Positions 24,335 to 35,649 are shown, numbered from the stretch's first letter. The stretch is DNA of 64,000 nt from Tolypeutes matacus (GCA_026826555.1 JAKSZT010054324.1:7883973-7947972); one strand, 5' to 3'. The notes: generated from the letters alone by a model not told the origin. Numbers and translations are program-made.

Positions 24335-24402
24335 GAGAGTTTAGCTCAGTGGGAGAGTTTCCACCTTGAATATACAAGGTCTGTAGTTCGATTCCCAGCT
24401 CC
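24335..24402 (+). promoter_or_regulatory. tRNA-like module with A and B boxes in the L1-beta 5' UTR
   Basis: The sequence 'tttagctcagtgggagag' (24340-24357) is a near-consensus tRNA D-arm/A box, and 'gtagttcgattcccag' (24383-24398) a near-consensus T-arm/B box. They are separated by normal tRNA spacing. The anticodon-loop position would read CTTGAAT. The D and T arms resemble tRNA-Ala-type sequences, but stem pairing is incomplete. There is no A-tail or target duplication around it, and L1-alpha has the same module in the same context. It therefore looks like part of the L1, not a separate SINE. Pol III activity is inference. Confidence 0.75.
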
Positions 24403-24664
24403 TTTTAGAGTAGTGAGCCACTAGTATATCAAACATCCAGCTGATAATTTAGGACAGGTAAAACATACATTATTTTTGTATTAGCTTCTCTTGGGTCTCC
24501 TATTTTTCCTAAAACAAGGTTACTTTCTTTAAAAATTTAACTTAGTTTACTCACTAAAACTCACTTCAAAATCTGCAGAGGGAAGGTGGCAGGGTAATTG
24601 ATTGATGAACACTGGCAGCCTGAGAAGCTCCACAGGGGCCTAAAAGGGAAGGCTGTCTTCCTTA

Positions 24665-25245
24665 GTTTTTGTTTGACTGCTTGCTTGTGTGATTGTTTTC
24701 TTGTTTTTCTTTCCCCTTTCTCCCCATCTCCTTTTTAAAATTAGATACTCGCTGGCTTGTTTCTTGTTTGCTGTGTTTCCTTTTCTTTGATTTCCCCTTT
24801 TCTGTGTATACTGATTTTGTCTACCAATACTATCTTTTTTCTTTCCTTCATCTTTTTATCTTCTTTCTGTTGTTGTTCTTACATTCCACTTCTCTTTGTT
24901 TAGTCCTCATTTTTCTGGTTTTTATTTCTATCTCGTCTATTCTATTTTCTTTCTTTTGTTAACTTTTTTCTTTTTGTCTTTTCTTTTCTCTTTCCCTCTC
25001 TCCTCATCATTCTGGCCTTTTAATTCATTCTCTATATATTTCTCTATTCTGTTTCCCATTTCATTGTAGGGACTCCACTTTTTTATTCCTATTACTCTAC
25101 ACTGCTTACACGAGTTAAATATTCATTTTCCTATGTCTTATGCAGTTCCTCTTCTAACTTTTACTATTTTTATTACTATTATCCTTTTTCCTTTCTTACC
25201 TCTTTGCTTTCTCTGGCTGTAATCTTTTTCCTTCAAGAGAAAATA
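24665..25245 (+). repeat. Pyrimidine-rich tract in the L1-beta 5' UTR
   Basis: About 580 bp of mostly T and C on the sense strand ('ttcttgtttttctttcccc' and similar) lie between the tRNA-like module and ORF1. The equivalent tract in L1-alpha is 21728-22185. Open frames here are low-complexity only. Confidence 0.8.
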
Positions 25246-25402
25246 GAAAACAGCAAGGAACTAGAACAATAAGAACAAAGTGTCAAAGGGAAAACTTAAC
25301 ATGCAAACAAAAACAGCAGCTAAATAAAATCCTAGAGTAGAGAGAGAAGCTAATCAACTGAATAAACCCATCAAGATAAAAAGATGATCAGAAAGTAAAA
25401 AT

Positions 25403-26240
25403 ATGTTACAAATCATACCAAGAAAAGGAAGACATGGCCCATTCCAACAAACTAAAAACCAGGAAAAGATGCAGAACATTGAACAGCTAACCAAAGTTGT
25501 CCAAATAAATACCATGGACCAAGTTAATGAAATGATGAAAGAGATTAAGGATATTAAGAAGACACTGAGAGAACATACTGAAGAATTTGTAAACATACAT
25601 AAAAAGATAATGGATATGATGGTGATGAATGGCACAATCCAAGAAATTAAAAGGACACTGGAAGCACATAACAGCAGATTTGAACAGGCAGAGGAAATAA
25701 TTAGTGATGTGGAAGACGATACAACTGAAATCAATAATAGAACAAATAGATTAAAAAGATAGAAAAATCCAGCAAGGACTTAGGGATGTGAACAACAATA
25801 CAAAATGCACAAACATACGTATTATATGCATCCCAGAGGGAGAAGAGAAGGGAAAGGGGACAGAAGAAGTGCTGGAGGAAATGATGACTGAAAACTTCCC
25901 AACCCTATTGAGGGAGATGGGTGTACATATCCAGGAAGCACAGTGCACCCCAAATGGCATAAATTCCAAGAGGCCTACTCCAAGACATATACTTTTCAAA
26001 CTGTCCAATGCTCAAGACAAAGAGAAAATACTGAAGACAGCAAGAGAAAAGAGAACACAAGGGAAGCTCAATAAGATTAAGTGCTGATTTCTCATCTGAA
26101 ACCATGGAGTCATGAAGGCAGTAGTATGACATGAGTTAAGGTACTAAAAGAAAAAACTTCCAGCCAAAAATTCTCTATCCAGCAAAGCTGGCATTCAAAA
26201 ATGATGGAGAGTACAAAATATTCACTGATAAATAGAAATT
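25403..26240 (+). pseudogene. L1-beta ORF1 remnant
   Basis: The coiled-coil N-terminal part is open at 25403-25762 (EQLTKVVQINTMDQVNE, then FEQAEEIISDVEDD). After a frameshift the RRM is at 25788-26087 (IRIICIPEGEEKGKG, FPTLLREMGVHIQEA, TPRHILFKLS, KEKILKTAREK). The C-terminal domain follows in a further frame ('tcatctgaaacc', then the block equivalent to PAKLAFKND). ORF1p would bind L1 RNA as a trimer, but this copy cannot make an intact protein. The start is taken at the first methionine in the coiled-coil frame and may be slightly different in the parent. Confidence 0.88.
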
Positions 26241-26428
26241 ACACGAGTATGCCAATAAGAAACCTGCCCTTTAAGAAATACTAAAGGGAGTTCTGCAGGT
26301 TGAAAGGAAAAAACAGGAGAGAGAGAGTTGGAGGAGAGTCTAAGAACAACTAAAAGACAAAAATAAAATAACAACATATGACATATATAAACTCAAAGAA
26401 AATATAGCTAATGTAAGTAATTCCTTGA
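26241..26428 (+). repeat. L1-beta inter-ORF region
   Basis: A short non-coding spacer with 'ctaaagggagttctgcagg' and a GA-rich word (26318-26340). It corresponds to the nested insertion site in L1-alpha. Confidence 0.65.
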
Positions 26429-29400
26429 ATGTTAATGGATTAAATTCACCAGTCAAGTGACACAGATTGGCAGAATGGATAAGTAAATATGACCTATCTG
26501 TATGCTGTCTACAAGAAACCCACCTTAGACCCAGGGATTCAAGGAGGCTGAAAGTGAATGGCTGGAAAACAATCTTACAAGCAAGCAATAACCAAAAAAG
26601 TGCAGGACAAGCTATACAAATATCAGAGAAAATGGACTTTAAATGCAAAACTATTGTAAGAGACAAAGACAGACAGTATGTATTAGTAAAAGTGTTTATC
26701 TTTCAAGAAGAAATAGCAATCATAAACATTTATGCATCTAACCAGAGCACCTCAAAATAGATGAGGCAAACACTGGAAAAAAATAAGTGTAGAAATAGAT
26801 GCCTCTACAATTATAGTGGGGTACTTTAATACATCATTATCACCATTAGACAGAACATCTCAACAGATAATCAATAAAGAAACAAAGACCTTGAATAATA
26901 CATTAGAGGATCTGTACCTAATATATCTATACAGAACACTACACCCAAATACAGTAGGATATACATTTTTCTTGAGGGCACATGCATCATTCTCCAAGAT
27001 AGACCACATGTTAGGTCACAGAGAAATTCTCAAGGAACTCCAAAAGATTGAAATTATACAAAGTAATTGCTCTGGCCACAATGGAATGAAGCTGGAAATC
27101 AGTATGGGCAGAGAACCAGATTAGGCACAAAGATATGGAAGTTAAACAACACACTCATAGACAAACAGTGGGTCAAGGAGGAAATTTCAAGAGTCAGTAA
27201 ATACCTTGAAACAAATGAAAATGAAAACAGCATATCAAAATCTATGCAATTCAGTAAAAGCTGTACTGAGAAGAAAATTCAAAGCCATAAATGCATATAA
27301 CAAAAAAGAAGAAAGAGCTAAAATTGAAGACCTAACTGCACACCTGGAGGAATTAGAAAAAGAACAACAAACTAATCCCAAAGGAAGTAAAAAGAAGGAA
27401 ATAACAAAGATTAGAGCAGAACCAAAGGAAATTGAAAATAAGAAAGCACCAGGGGAAAAAAAACAAAAAACAAAAGCTCGTTCTTCGAGAAGATAAATAA
27501 AATTGACAAATCCTTAGCTAGACTAACAAAGAAAAGAAGAGAGAAGATACAAATACACAAAATAAGAAATGAGGAAGGCGATATCACCACTGACCCCACA
27601 GAAATAAACAATATCATAAGAGAATACTTAGAAAAGTATATGCCAACAAGAAGGATAATTTAGAGGAAATGGACAAATTCCTAGAAACACACAAGCAGCC
27701 TACAATGATGAAAGAAGAAACTGATGAAGTCAACAGACCAATCACAAGTAAAGAGATAGAATCAGTCATCAGAAACCTCCCAACTTAGAAGAGCTCAGGA
27801 CCAGACGGCTTCATAGGTGAATTCTACCAAACATTACCCTAATACCAAAGCCAAACAAAGATTCCACAAGAAAGGAAAATTATAGACCAATCTCTCTAAT
27901 GAACCTAGATGCTAAAATCCTCAACAAAATACTTGCTAATCATATTCAGCAAAACATCAGACAAATTATATACCATGACCAAGTGGGTTTCATCCCAGGT
28001 ATGTAAGGATGGTTCAACGTAAGAAAATCAATCAATGTAATACACCATATAAACAGATTGAAAGAAAAAAATTACATGATTGTCTCGATTGATGCAGAAA
28101 AAGCATTAGACAAAATACAGCACCCTTTCCTAATAAAAACACTGCAAAATATGTGAATAGAAGGAATCTTTCTGAAGATTTATGTAGAAGGTATATATGA
28201 AAAACCCACACCTACATCATATACAATGGTGAAATCCTAAAAGCTTTCCCTCTAAGACCGGGAACAAGACAAGTATGCCCACTATCACCACTCCTGTTTA
28301 ACATTGTCTTAGAATTACTTGTTCAAGCTCTGAGGCAAGAAATATATATAAAAGGCATCCAAATTCTAAAGGAAGAAGTAAAAATTTCACTATTTGCAGA
28401 CGACATGATCCTATACATAGAAATCCCTGAGAAATCGACAACAAAGCTTCTAGAATTTATGAGTTGAGTAAATTATCAGATTATAAGATCAATGTGCAAA
28501 AATCAGTAGCATTTCTGTACACCAATAATGAGCAATCTGAGGAGGAAATCAAGAAAAATATATACTTTTTACAGTAGTAACTAAAAAAATAAAATACCTA
28601 GGAATAAATTTAGCTAAAGATGTAAATGACTTATACACAGAAAACTACACAGCACTGTTAAAGAAAATCAAAGAAGACTTAAATAAATGGAAGAATATTC
28701 CCTGTTCATGGATAGGAAGACTAAATATTATTAAGATGTCTACCCTACCCAAACTAATATACTGATTTAGAGCAATCCCAATAAAAATCAACACACCATT
28801 TTTTTCTGAATTGGAAAAACTAAGTATGAAATTTATTTGGAAGAGCAAGAGGCCTGAATAGCCAAAGACATATTGAAAAAGAAAATTAAATAGGAGGAAT
28901 CACACTACCTGACTTTAAAATATACTACAAAGCAACAGTGGTCAAAACTGCATGATACTGGCACAAGGATAGACATACTGACCAATGGAACTGAATTGAG
29001 TGTTCTGATAAACATATTCACGTACACAGTCATCTGATATTCAACAAGGCCATCAAGCCCACTCAACTGGGAAAGAATGGCCTCTTCAACAAATGGTGCT
29101 TGGAGAACTGGATATCCATATCCAAAAGAATGAGAGAGGACCTCCATCACACACCTTATACGAAAATCAACTCAATATGCCTCAAAGATCTAAACATAAG
29201 AGCCAAGACCATAAAAACCTTGGAAGATAATGTAGGGAAGCATCTACGGGACCTTGTAATAGGACATGAACTTCACACCCAAAGCATGAGCAGTGAAAGA
29301 AAAAATAGATAAATGGGAACTTCTCAAAATTAAAACCTTTTGGCACCTCAAAGGAGTTTGTCAAGAAAGTGAAAAGACAGCCTACCCAATGGGAGAAAAT

Positions 29401-30103
29401 ATTTGGTAACAATATATCTGATAGGAGCCTAATATCCAGCATATATAAAGAAATCCTATATCTAAAAAATAAAAAGACAAACAACCCATTTAAAAAATTG
29501 GCAAGTGATTTGAGCAGACACTTCTCCAAAGAAGAAATACAAATGGCTAAAAAGCACATGAAAAAATGCTCAACATCACTAGCTATTAGGGAAATAGAAA
29601 TCAAAACTACAGTGAGATACTATCTTTTACCCATTAGACCAGCAGCCATTAAAAAACAGTACTACAAGTGTTGGAGACGATGTGGAGGAATGGGAACCCT
29701 CATTCACTGCTGGTGGAATTGTAGAATGGTCCAGCCATTGTGGAGGACAGTTTGTTGGTTCCTCAAAAATCTAACTATAGATCTGCCATATGACCCAGCA
29801 ATTCCACTGCTGGGTATATACCCAGAAGAACTGAAAGCAAGGATACGACGAACAGGTATATGCACACCAATGTTCACAGTGGCATTATTCACTGTTGTCA
29901 AAATTTGTAATCAACCCAAATGTTCATCAACAGATGAATGGATAAACAAAATGCAGTATATACATATAATGGAATATTACTCAGCTGTAAGAAGGAATAC
30001 AGTACTAACACATGGGATAACATGGATGAATCTTGAGGAACTTGTGTTGAGTGAAGCAAGCCAGGCATTGAAGGACAAATATTACATGACCTCTCTGATA
30101 TGA
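26429..30103 (+). pseudogene. L1-beta ORF2 remnant (best-preserved copy)
   Basis: The frame starts MNVNGLNSP but hits a stop a few codons later. Endonuclease motifs: LQETHLRP at about 26509 keeps its glutamate. The site that reads DFNTPLS elsewhere is GYFNTSLS here (26816), losing the catalytic Asp. SKIDHMLGH (about 26995) is present. Reverse transcriptase: [12 protein letters not shown] (about 28090) and [11 protein letters not shown] (28390) are intact. The C-terminal 244 codons (29369-30103) are open and contain the cysteine-rich [18 protein letters not shown] block (about 29668) and STDEWINKM. Numerous stops and frameshifts between 26760 and 29300 kill the protein. Confidence 0.9.
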
Positions 30104-32991
30104 ATTAATCAAATTGAGCTGATGCAGAGAGTGAGAATCTGGAAGATAGGTTTACAGGAAATAAAAAGGGAAAAGAAGGTTTTGAGCCAATGCCCAAATG
30201 GGCGAAATCTATGATAAGGTGGAAGTGAGTAGTTGTACAGTGAAGGGATGTGACAGGGGTTTAGGGATACTATTGGGTTGTGTGGTGCAAGCATGACAGG
30301 AGTGTAGGGTGAAGATTGTTTTAAAGGTCCATGGAACTGGGGGGAGGGCTGGCAGAGGGAGCAGGTGAACTCTGGGGATTGGTGGGTATGTGGGTGAAAC
30401 TACAATGTTGAGAAATCTCTTTTGGCAATATGACAAGGAAGGGTTACTGGTTCAGGGTGTTGGATGGGGGGGCATTTATGACAGGGCACACCTGGGGCAG
30501 TCTTCTAGAGAATGTGCGAGTGATCATTTTGTCATAGTGTGCTGTATCTGTGGGGGGAGACCCACATAATAAGTGGGAAGGAGTTGGACTCCCATTCTGG
30601 GGAGAACCGATATGTTCTCAAACAGAGGGAAGGGTGTCTCTTGAGAATATGGGTGGTTCCTAATAGGGGAGGACAGACTAGTGTGTCAAGCCCTCAGCAT
30701 CGTAAAAAGTATATATGAATCTTGTCCTTCAAGGAATGAAACCTGGTGGTCACTGTGGGCCCCAAGGGGAGGGGGAGGGAGGAATAGAATTGATGTAAGA
30801 GGAGGTATTTAGAGGGCAATAGAAGTGTTTTGCATGATCTTGCAATGATGGATACAGGCCATGTTAAATTTTATCAAAAATTTATAGAAGTGTATGGTCT
30901 AAAATGTAAACTGTAATGTAAACCATTGACCATGCTTAGTAGCTATGTTTCAATATTTGTACATCCACATGTAAAAAGGTAATTAATAGGGGAGGGGAAA
31001 AAGGGGGGAGGATGTTGCGTATATGGGAGTCCCTTATATCTGTATGTAACTTTACTATGACCTAAAACTTCTTTGAAGACATATTTTAAAAAAGTAAGAC
31101 CCTGGGAAATAAATGGAAGAAAATGCCACTGTACATACAGGACAACAGATATTACAGTGATGAAAGTCAAAATATCAAAAACATTTTTAAAAATATTTTT
31201 CATTTTTTTAATATCCCATTTTTTAACTTTATTTTGTTTTAGTTTTTCTAAATTATTATATATTTTATTTCTTATGTTTAAACCTATCATTATTATTTCA
31301 TTTTCCTATTAATCAAATTTGGCAATATTCTTGGCTTCAATTTTGAAGAAGTTTTGGATCACAGAAGGGTTACAACTATGGCAGGGGAGGACCAATGGTG
31401 TGGGGTGTCAGTGATGGGGGATACGTGGGAGGAAGTTCACCTGGGCATACATATAAGGTATATTAATATGTTCAAATGTTCATGGGGCATTGCCACAGTG
31501 GGTAGAGATTCATACAACAACCGAACAACTGAAATATTATTGAATTCCCATCCTGGGGAGCTCTGTCTTATTCTCTAATGGAACAGCAACAATCACCCAA
31601 GTACAGGGGTGATGACTAGTGAAGAAGGATGGTCCATTGACAGGCCCTTGATATTGACGACTATGCTTATGAGCCTTTTGCTCTTGAATTTGCAACTTAG
31701 CCTAGTGTTGTAGGGTGCCTAAGAGTTACCTCCTGAGAGCCTCCTTGTTGCTCAAATATGGCCTGTCTCTAAGCCAAACTCAGCATATAAATGCATTACC
31801 TTCCCCCCAGTGAGAGACATGACTCCTGGGGATGAGCCTCCCTGGGACCGAGGGATTACTACCAAGCACTGGCTGGTAATACAACTGGAAAAAAACCTTG
31901 AATAAAAGGGGGAAAAGGTAAAGATAAATGAGTTTATATGGCTAAAAGACTTCAAAGTGAGTAGGGAGGTCATTAGAGAGGTAATGCTTATGCACATCTC
32001 AGCAGTATCTCATAGATGGCCAAAATAGATACTTCCCAAAATAGTGGTCTCATGAGGGCTGTGGAGACAGCTAGGTACTACGATCATGGCAGATAGCTCC
32101 AGAGTTTGTTCCATGCCAGTGGGCCCTACTTTGGAGTTTGTGTTCCTGTGTGTGACAGAGTTGGACTCAGATGTGACTTCTCTACACATGCCTCTTCTAT
32201 TCCTTTTATTGGAACCTATACTTGGTGCTGGAGTTGGTAGGTGTATGTCCAAGAGACTTGAATCTCTGTGCTGCCCATGTGCCAGCTGGGCCCTGAGCCT
32301 CAGTGGAGTTGTAACATCCACTCTCCAGTTCACTGGATTCACCTAAGACAACTAACACGGAGTTGAGGAGAGACAGCCACCACACCAAGGAACTGAGAAA
32401 GTCTACAACTGCAAGCAAGAGAACCCCATTCATCAGCCATATGGGATCAAAACCCCCTCTCAATTAGAGGTGGAGTGGGCATCACCATCCCAGAATCCTC
32501 AGGATTGGGGAATGAAATATGGACTAGGGTGGGCTTACTGGTATTATAGTATAGACTTATTGTGATTCTAGCAATGGAAGAAATCATATCATTGATGTGG
32601 AGACAGTGGCCACTGGAGGTGCTGAAGTCAGGGAGAGGGAAAAGAGGTGTAATATGGGGGCATTTTCAGGACTTGGAATTGACCTGAATGACATTGCAGT
32701 GACAGATACAGGCTATCGTGTATACTGCATTAACCTACAGAATTGAGTGGGAGAGAGTATGAACTACAATGTGAACTATAATCCATGCTTAGTGGCAATG
32801 TTCCAAAATGTGTTCATCAATTGCAATGAATGTACCACATTAATGAAAGAAGTTGTTAATGTGGGGGAAAGTGGTAGGTCTGGGAAGTGGGGCATATGGG
32901 AATCCCTTCTATTTTTTATGTAACATTTTATGTAATCTAAGTATCTTTTATAAATAATAATAAAAAAGAATAATTGGAAAAATGAAAAAAA
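30104..32991 (+). repeat. L1-beta 3' UTR (units B and A) with A-rich tail
   Basis: After the ORF2 stop comes a purine-rich start (30200-30470). Unit B ends near 31080 ('acctaaaacttctttgaag'), then a T/A-rich bridge (31170-31320). Unit A runs about 31330-32950 and ends 'atgtaatctaagtatctttt' and the A-rich tail. Units A and B share terminal words, as in the minus-strand copies. A 2.9-kb 3' UTR is unusually long for L1. Confidence 0.8.
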
Positions 32992-33001
32992 ATATAGATG
33001 G
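32992..33001 (+). repeat. Target-site duplication of L1-beta (right copy)
   Basis: 'atatagatgg' follows the A-rich tail and is the partner of 23521-23530. It also continues the L1-gamma ORF2 sequence that was interrupted on the left. Confidence 0.8.
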
Positions 33002-33285
33002 CTCATATTTTCTTATCCATTCCACCAGTCTGTGTCTTTTCATTGGAGAGTTTACTCCATTAACATTACTGTACTGGCAGTTCTTCACCCATTTTGATCT
33101 TTGGGTTTTATCTGTTATATTTTATTTTCACCATTCTTTTTACACTTTTATTTACTTTTACTGACATAATCTTCATTTCTGGACTCCTTTCCAAGCCTCT
33201 CTCTCCTGTCTTTTCTTTTCAGGCTGCAGCACTCCCTTTAGTATTTCCTGCAAAGCTGGTCTCTTAGTTATAAACTCTCAGTTTC

Positions 33286-34110
33286 TGTTTATCTGTGAAT
33301 ATTCTAAACTTGCCCTCAATTTTTAAAGATGATGTTGCCAGATATAAAATTATTGGCTGGCAGTTTTTCTCTTGCAGCATCTTAAATATGCTATACTACT
33401 ATCTTCTTGCTGCCATGGTTTCTGATGAGAAATCAGCACTTAATCTTATTGGATATCCCTTGTATATGATGTATCACTTTTCTCTTGCAGCTCTCAGAAT
33501 TCTCTTTGTCTTTGCCATTCTGATTAGTAATTGTCTCAGAGTAGGTTCTATTCGAATTTATTTGGATGGGAGTACATTGTGCTCCTTGGACACAGATATC
33601 TATGCCCTTCAATAAGGTTGGAAAATATTCAGTCATTATTCCTTCAAATATTCCTTCTGCCCTTTTTCCCTTCTCTTCTCCTTCTGGGACACCCATGATG
33701 TATGTTTGCGTGTCTCTTGCCATCATTTAGTTCCCTGAAACCCTGTTTAATTTTGCCCATTCTTTCCTTTATATGCTTTTTTGTATGTTTGCTTATGGAG
33801 GACATGTCTTCAAGCAGACCGTTCCTTTCTTCTGCCTCCTCAAATCTGCTGTTAGATGCCTCCAGTGTATTTTTAATTTCAATCATCATGCCTTTCATTC
33901 CCATCAGGTCTGTTATTTTTATATGTATGCTTTCAAATTCTTCTTTGTGCTCACCAAGTGTCTTCTTTATATTCTTAATCTCTGTAGCCATTTCGTTGAA
34001 TTTATTAAGAAGATTTGTTTGAACATCTGTGATTTTATGTCTTCTGGAAGCTTATTTTGTTCCTTTGGGCCATATCTTCCTGTTTCTTAGTATGGATTTT
34101 AATATTGTTG
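33286..34110 (-). pseudogene. L1-gamma ORF1 remnant
   Basis: The minus-strand frame 33991-33644 shows the coiled-coil region (EIKNIKKTLGEHKEEFESI, NTLEASNSRFEEAEERN). The overlapping frame 33726-33433 shows the RRM (YIMGVPEGEEKGKRAEG, FPTLLKGIDICVQGAQ). The C-terminal domain is at 33430-33290. Frameshifts join the pieces. It is more diverged from ORF1 of L1-alpha and L1-beta than those are from each other. Confidence 0.85.
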
Positions 34111-35649
34111 CTGTCTTGGCATCTGACTTACTAGATGTATTTATTCTGGATGCAGTTTCTCTCTTTAATTTAGGGCTTTCTTCCCCTTTTTACCTTGTGG
34201 GTTGTGTAGTAGGATATAGTTGGTACTGTAAACTCTGGAACCTGATACTGCCTGCATTGCCACAGGAACTTATGAAGCTTCTCCCAACTTTCTCCTCTGC
34301 CAAGGGTAGGGATGGAATCACAGCTGTGTGTAGTAATCTAAGCCATGTAGGCCAAGACCATCTGTAGTTGCCCAGAGAGATTTATGAAGATTTGTGCCCC
34401 TTATTCCACCTGCCTAGGGCAGGGATGGAGCTGCAGGTGTGGGCAGCAAACTAAGCCACGAAGAATAAAACTGATTGCAGTTACCCAGGTAGGCTGGCAT
34501 TGTACCAGCCCCCCTCCACCCCTGCCAGGGGTTTGGATAGACCTTCTGGATTGCCCACTGATCTAATTCATGTGGCCCAAAAGCACCTGCAGTTGCTCTG
34601 AGAGGCTGAGAGAATACTGTCCATTTTGCCCTTTAAGGGGTGAGGATGGAACCACAGACTCCCAACAGACCAGTCTGTGTCCCAGCAATCCAGTTCATGC
34701 AGGCTAAAAGTACCTGCAGTTGTCCAGATAGGCTGAGGAAACACCAGCCCCCTCCTATCCTATGGGGTTTGTGGAGATGGAGTCCCAGGCACTAAAAACC
34801 CAGTCTGTGTGGGCTGAAAGAATGTGCAGTTTACCAGAGAGGCTGAGGGAACACAACTCCCCTCCTGTGGCAGGGATGGAGCTACAGGTGTCTGAATATC
34901 CAGTCTGTGTGGGATGAAAACATCTGCAGTTGCTCAGAGAGCCTGAAGAAACACCAGTCCCTTCTTATCCTATGTGGGGTGGCAGGGATGGAATTGAAGG
35001 AACTCAATAAATCAGTCTGTGGGGATGGAACCCTAGGTGTCTGACTATTCAGTCTGAGCTGGCCAAAAGTGCCTATAATTGCCCAGAAAGGCTGGTGCAG
35101 TTACCTCCATCTTCTTCCCTACTGGAAGTGGGGTTGGAGCTTAGGCTAGCACTGCAATCCAATCTGGGTGGAAAGAAGCTGGTCCCTACCTTCACTGTGA
35201 TTTTCAGTCAGCCCTGTTTCCCCTCATGCTGGGGGCAGAGTTAAAATGGCAACTACTGGCCTCTTTCCGACTTGGACAGGTTCAAACCTTAGGTGTTCTT
35301 AGGATTATATTTTAGTCAGCTGAATTTACTAATCAGTAGCTAAAGTCGGTGCCCAATTGTCTCTTTCTCCTCATTTTTGGGGAATGGAGCTTCCAACTCT
35401 AGCCACGGAATAGCTACTGAGGCATCATGCACTGCCAGGGGAGGATGGGCACCAGCCTCCATGGCGGGAGGGCTCTACTCATGAATTCTCACTCCTACTT
35501 CCATTCTTTCAAGGAAGTTGCAGAATGCTCTTCTGCTCTCACAGGGCCCCCAAACAGGTGCTTTAGACAGCTCTGGGTGATTACTAACTGCCCTGTAGGA
35601 TGAGCTACAATTGGAGCTCCTTACTCTTCCACCATCTTGCCCCTCCCCT
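34111..35649 (-). promoter_or_regulatory. L1-gamma 5' UTR with tandem monomer-like units
   Basis: Moderately GC-rich sequence with a repeated core reading 'ctgcagttgctcagagaggctg' in variant forms (each copy differs), once per ~100-150 bp on the plus strand. The outer 400 bp up to the 5' terminus looks non-repeated. In rodents, tandem L1 5' UTR monomers act as promoters; the role here is inference. I see no A/B-box pair in this 5' UTR. Confidence 0.7.
34340..35190 (-). repeat. About seven diverged ~115-bp tandem units
   Basis: Anchor words resembling 'tgcagttgcccagagaggct' occur at about 34362, 34474, 34587, 34714, 34824, 34924 and 35073. The spacings are 112, 113, 127, 110, 100 and 149 bp. 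Secondary words recur in phase: 'gggatggagct', 'ccagtctgtgtgg', 'aacaccagcccc'. Units are only roughly similar, so the array is old. Confidence 0.75.

Larger units (their letters stand above)
23531..25402 (+). promoter_or_regulatory. L1-beta 5' UTR (internal promoter region)
   Basis: The first ~1.1 kb is moderately GC-rich by the standard of the window ('ggggcaggatcctgccc', 'ccctgagggaggcggg'). The tRNA-like module follows at 24335-24402, then an AT-rich spacer and a long T/C-rich tract before ORF1. In mammals the L1 5' UTR holds the internal promoter. No monomer repeats are seen here, unlike L1-gamma. Confidence 0.7.
23531..32991 (+). mobile_element. L1-beta: full-length plus-strand L1 (about 9.46 kb)
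   Basis: It starts 'agatcagggcaagatgac', an L1-type 5' end, and has a 1.87-kb 5' UTR, ORF1, inter-ORF, ORF2 and a 2.87-kb 3' UTR ending in an A-rich tail (32955-32991). A near-perfect 10-bp target duplication flanks it. It interrupts the ORF2 endonuclease region of L1-gamma, so it is younger. It is longer than the usual 6-7 kb mammalian L1 because both UTRs are long. Both ORFs are broken, so it is inactive. Confidence 0.9.
33002..35649 (-). mobile_element. L1-gamma (right part): ORF2 start, ORF1 and monomeric 5' UTR
   Basis: This is the continuation of 22668-23520. Minus-strand sequence runs through the first codons of ORF2 (33002-33070), inter-ORF (33100-33285), ORF1 (33286-34110) and a 5' UTR with tandem units. 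It ends at 35649 with a classic L1 5' terminus on the minus strand ('caggggaggggcaagatgg'). Its 3' half is missing beyond 22668. Confidence 0.85.

Noticed and set aside
24335..24402. A functional tRNA gene
   Set aside because: The acceptor and anticodon stems do not pair well and no terminator follows. It fits a decayed tRNA-like module in the L1 5' UTR.
24693..24962. 89-codon hydrophobic plus-strand frame
   Set aside because: Same reason: T/C-rich L1 5' UTR, with no conserved residues or start context.
34340..35190. A CRISPR-like array
   Set aside because: The repeats are long, diverged and contiguous within an L1 5' UTR in a mammalian genome; there are no short identical repeats with unique spacers.
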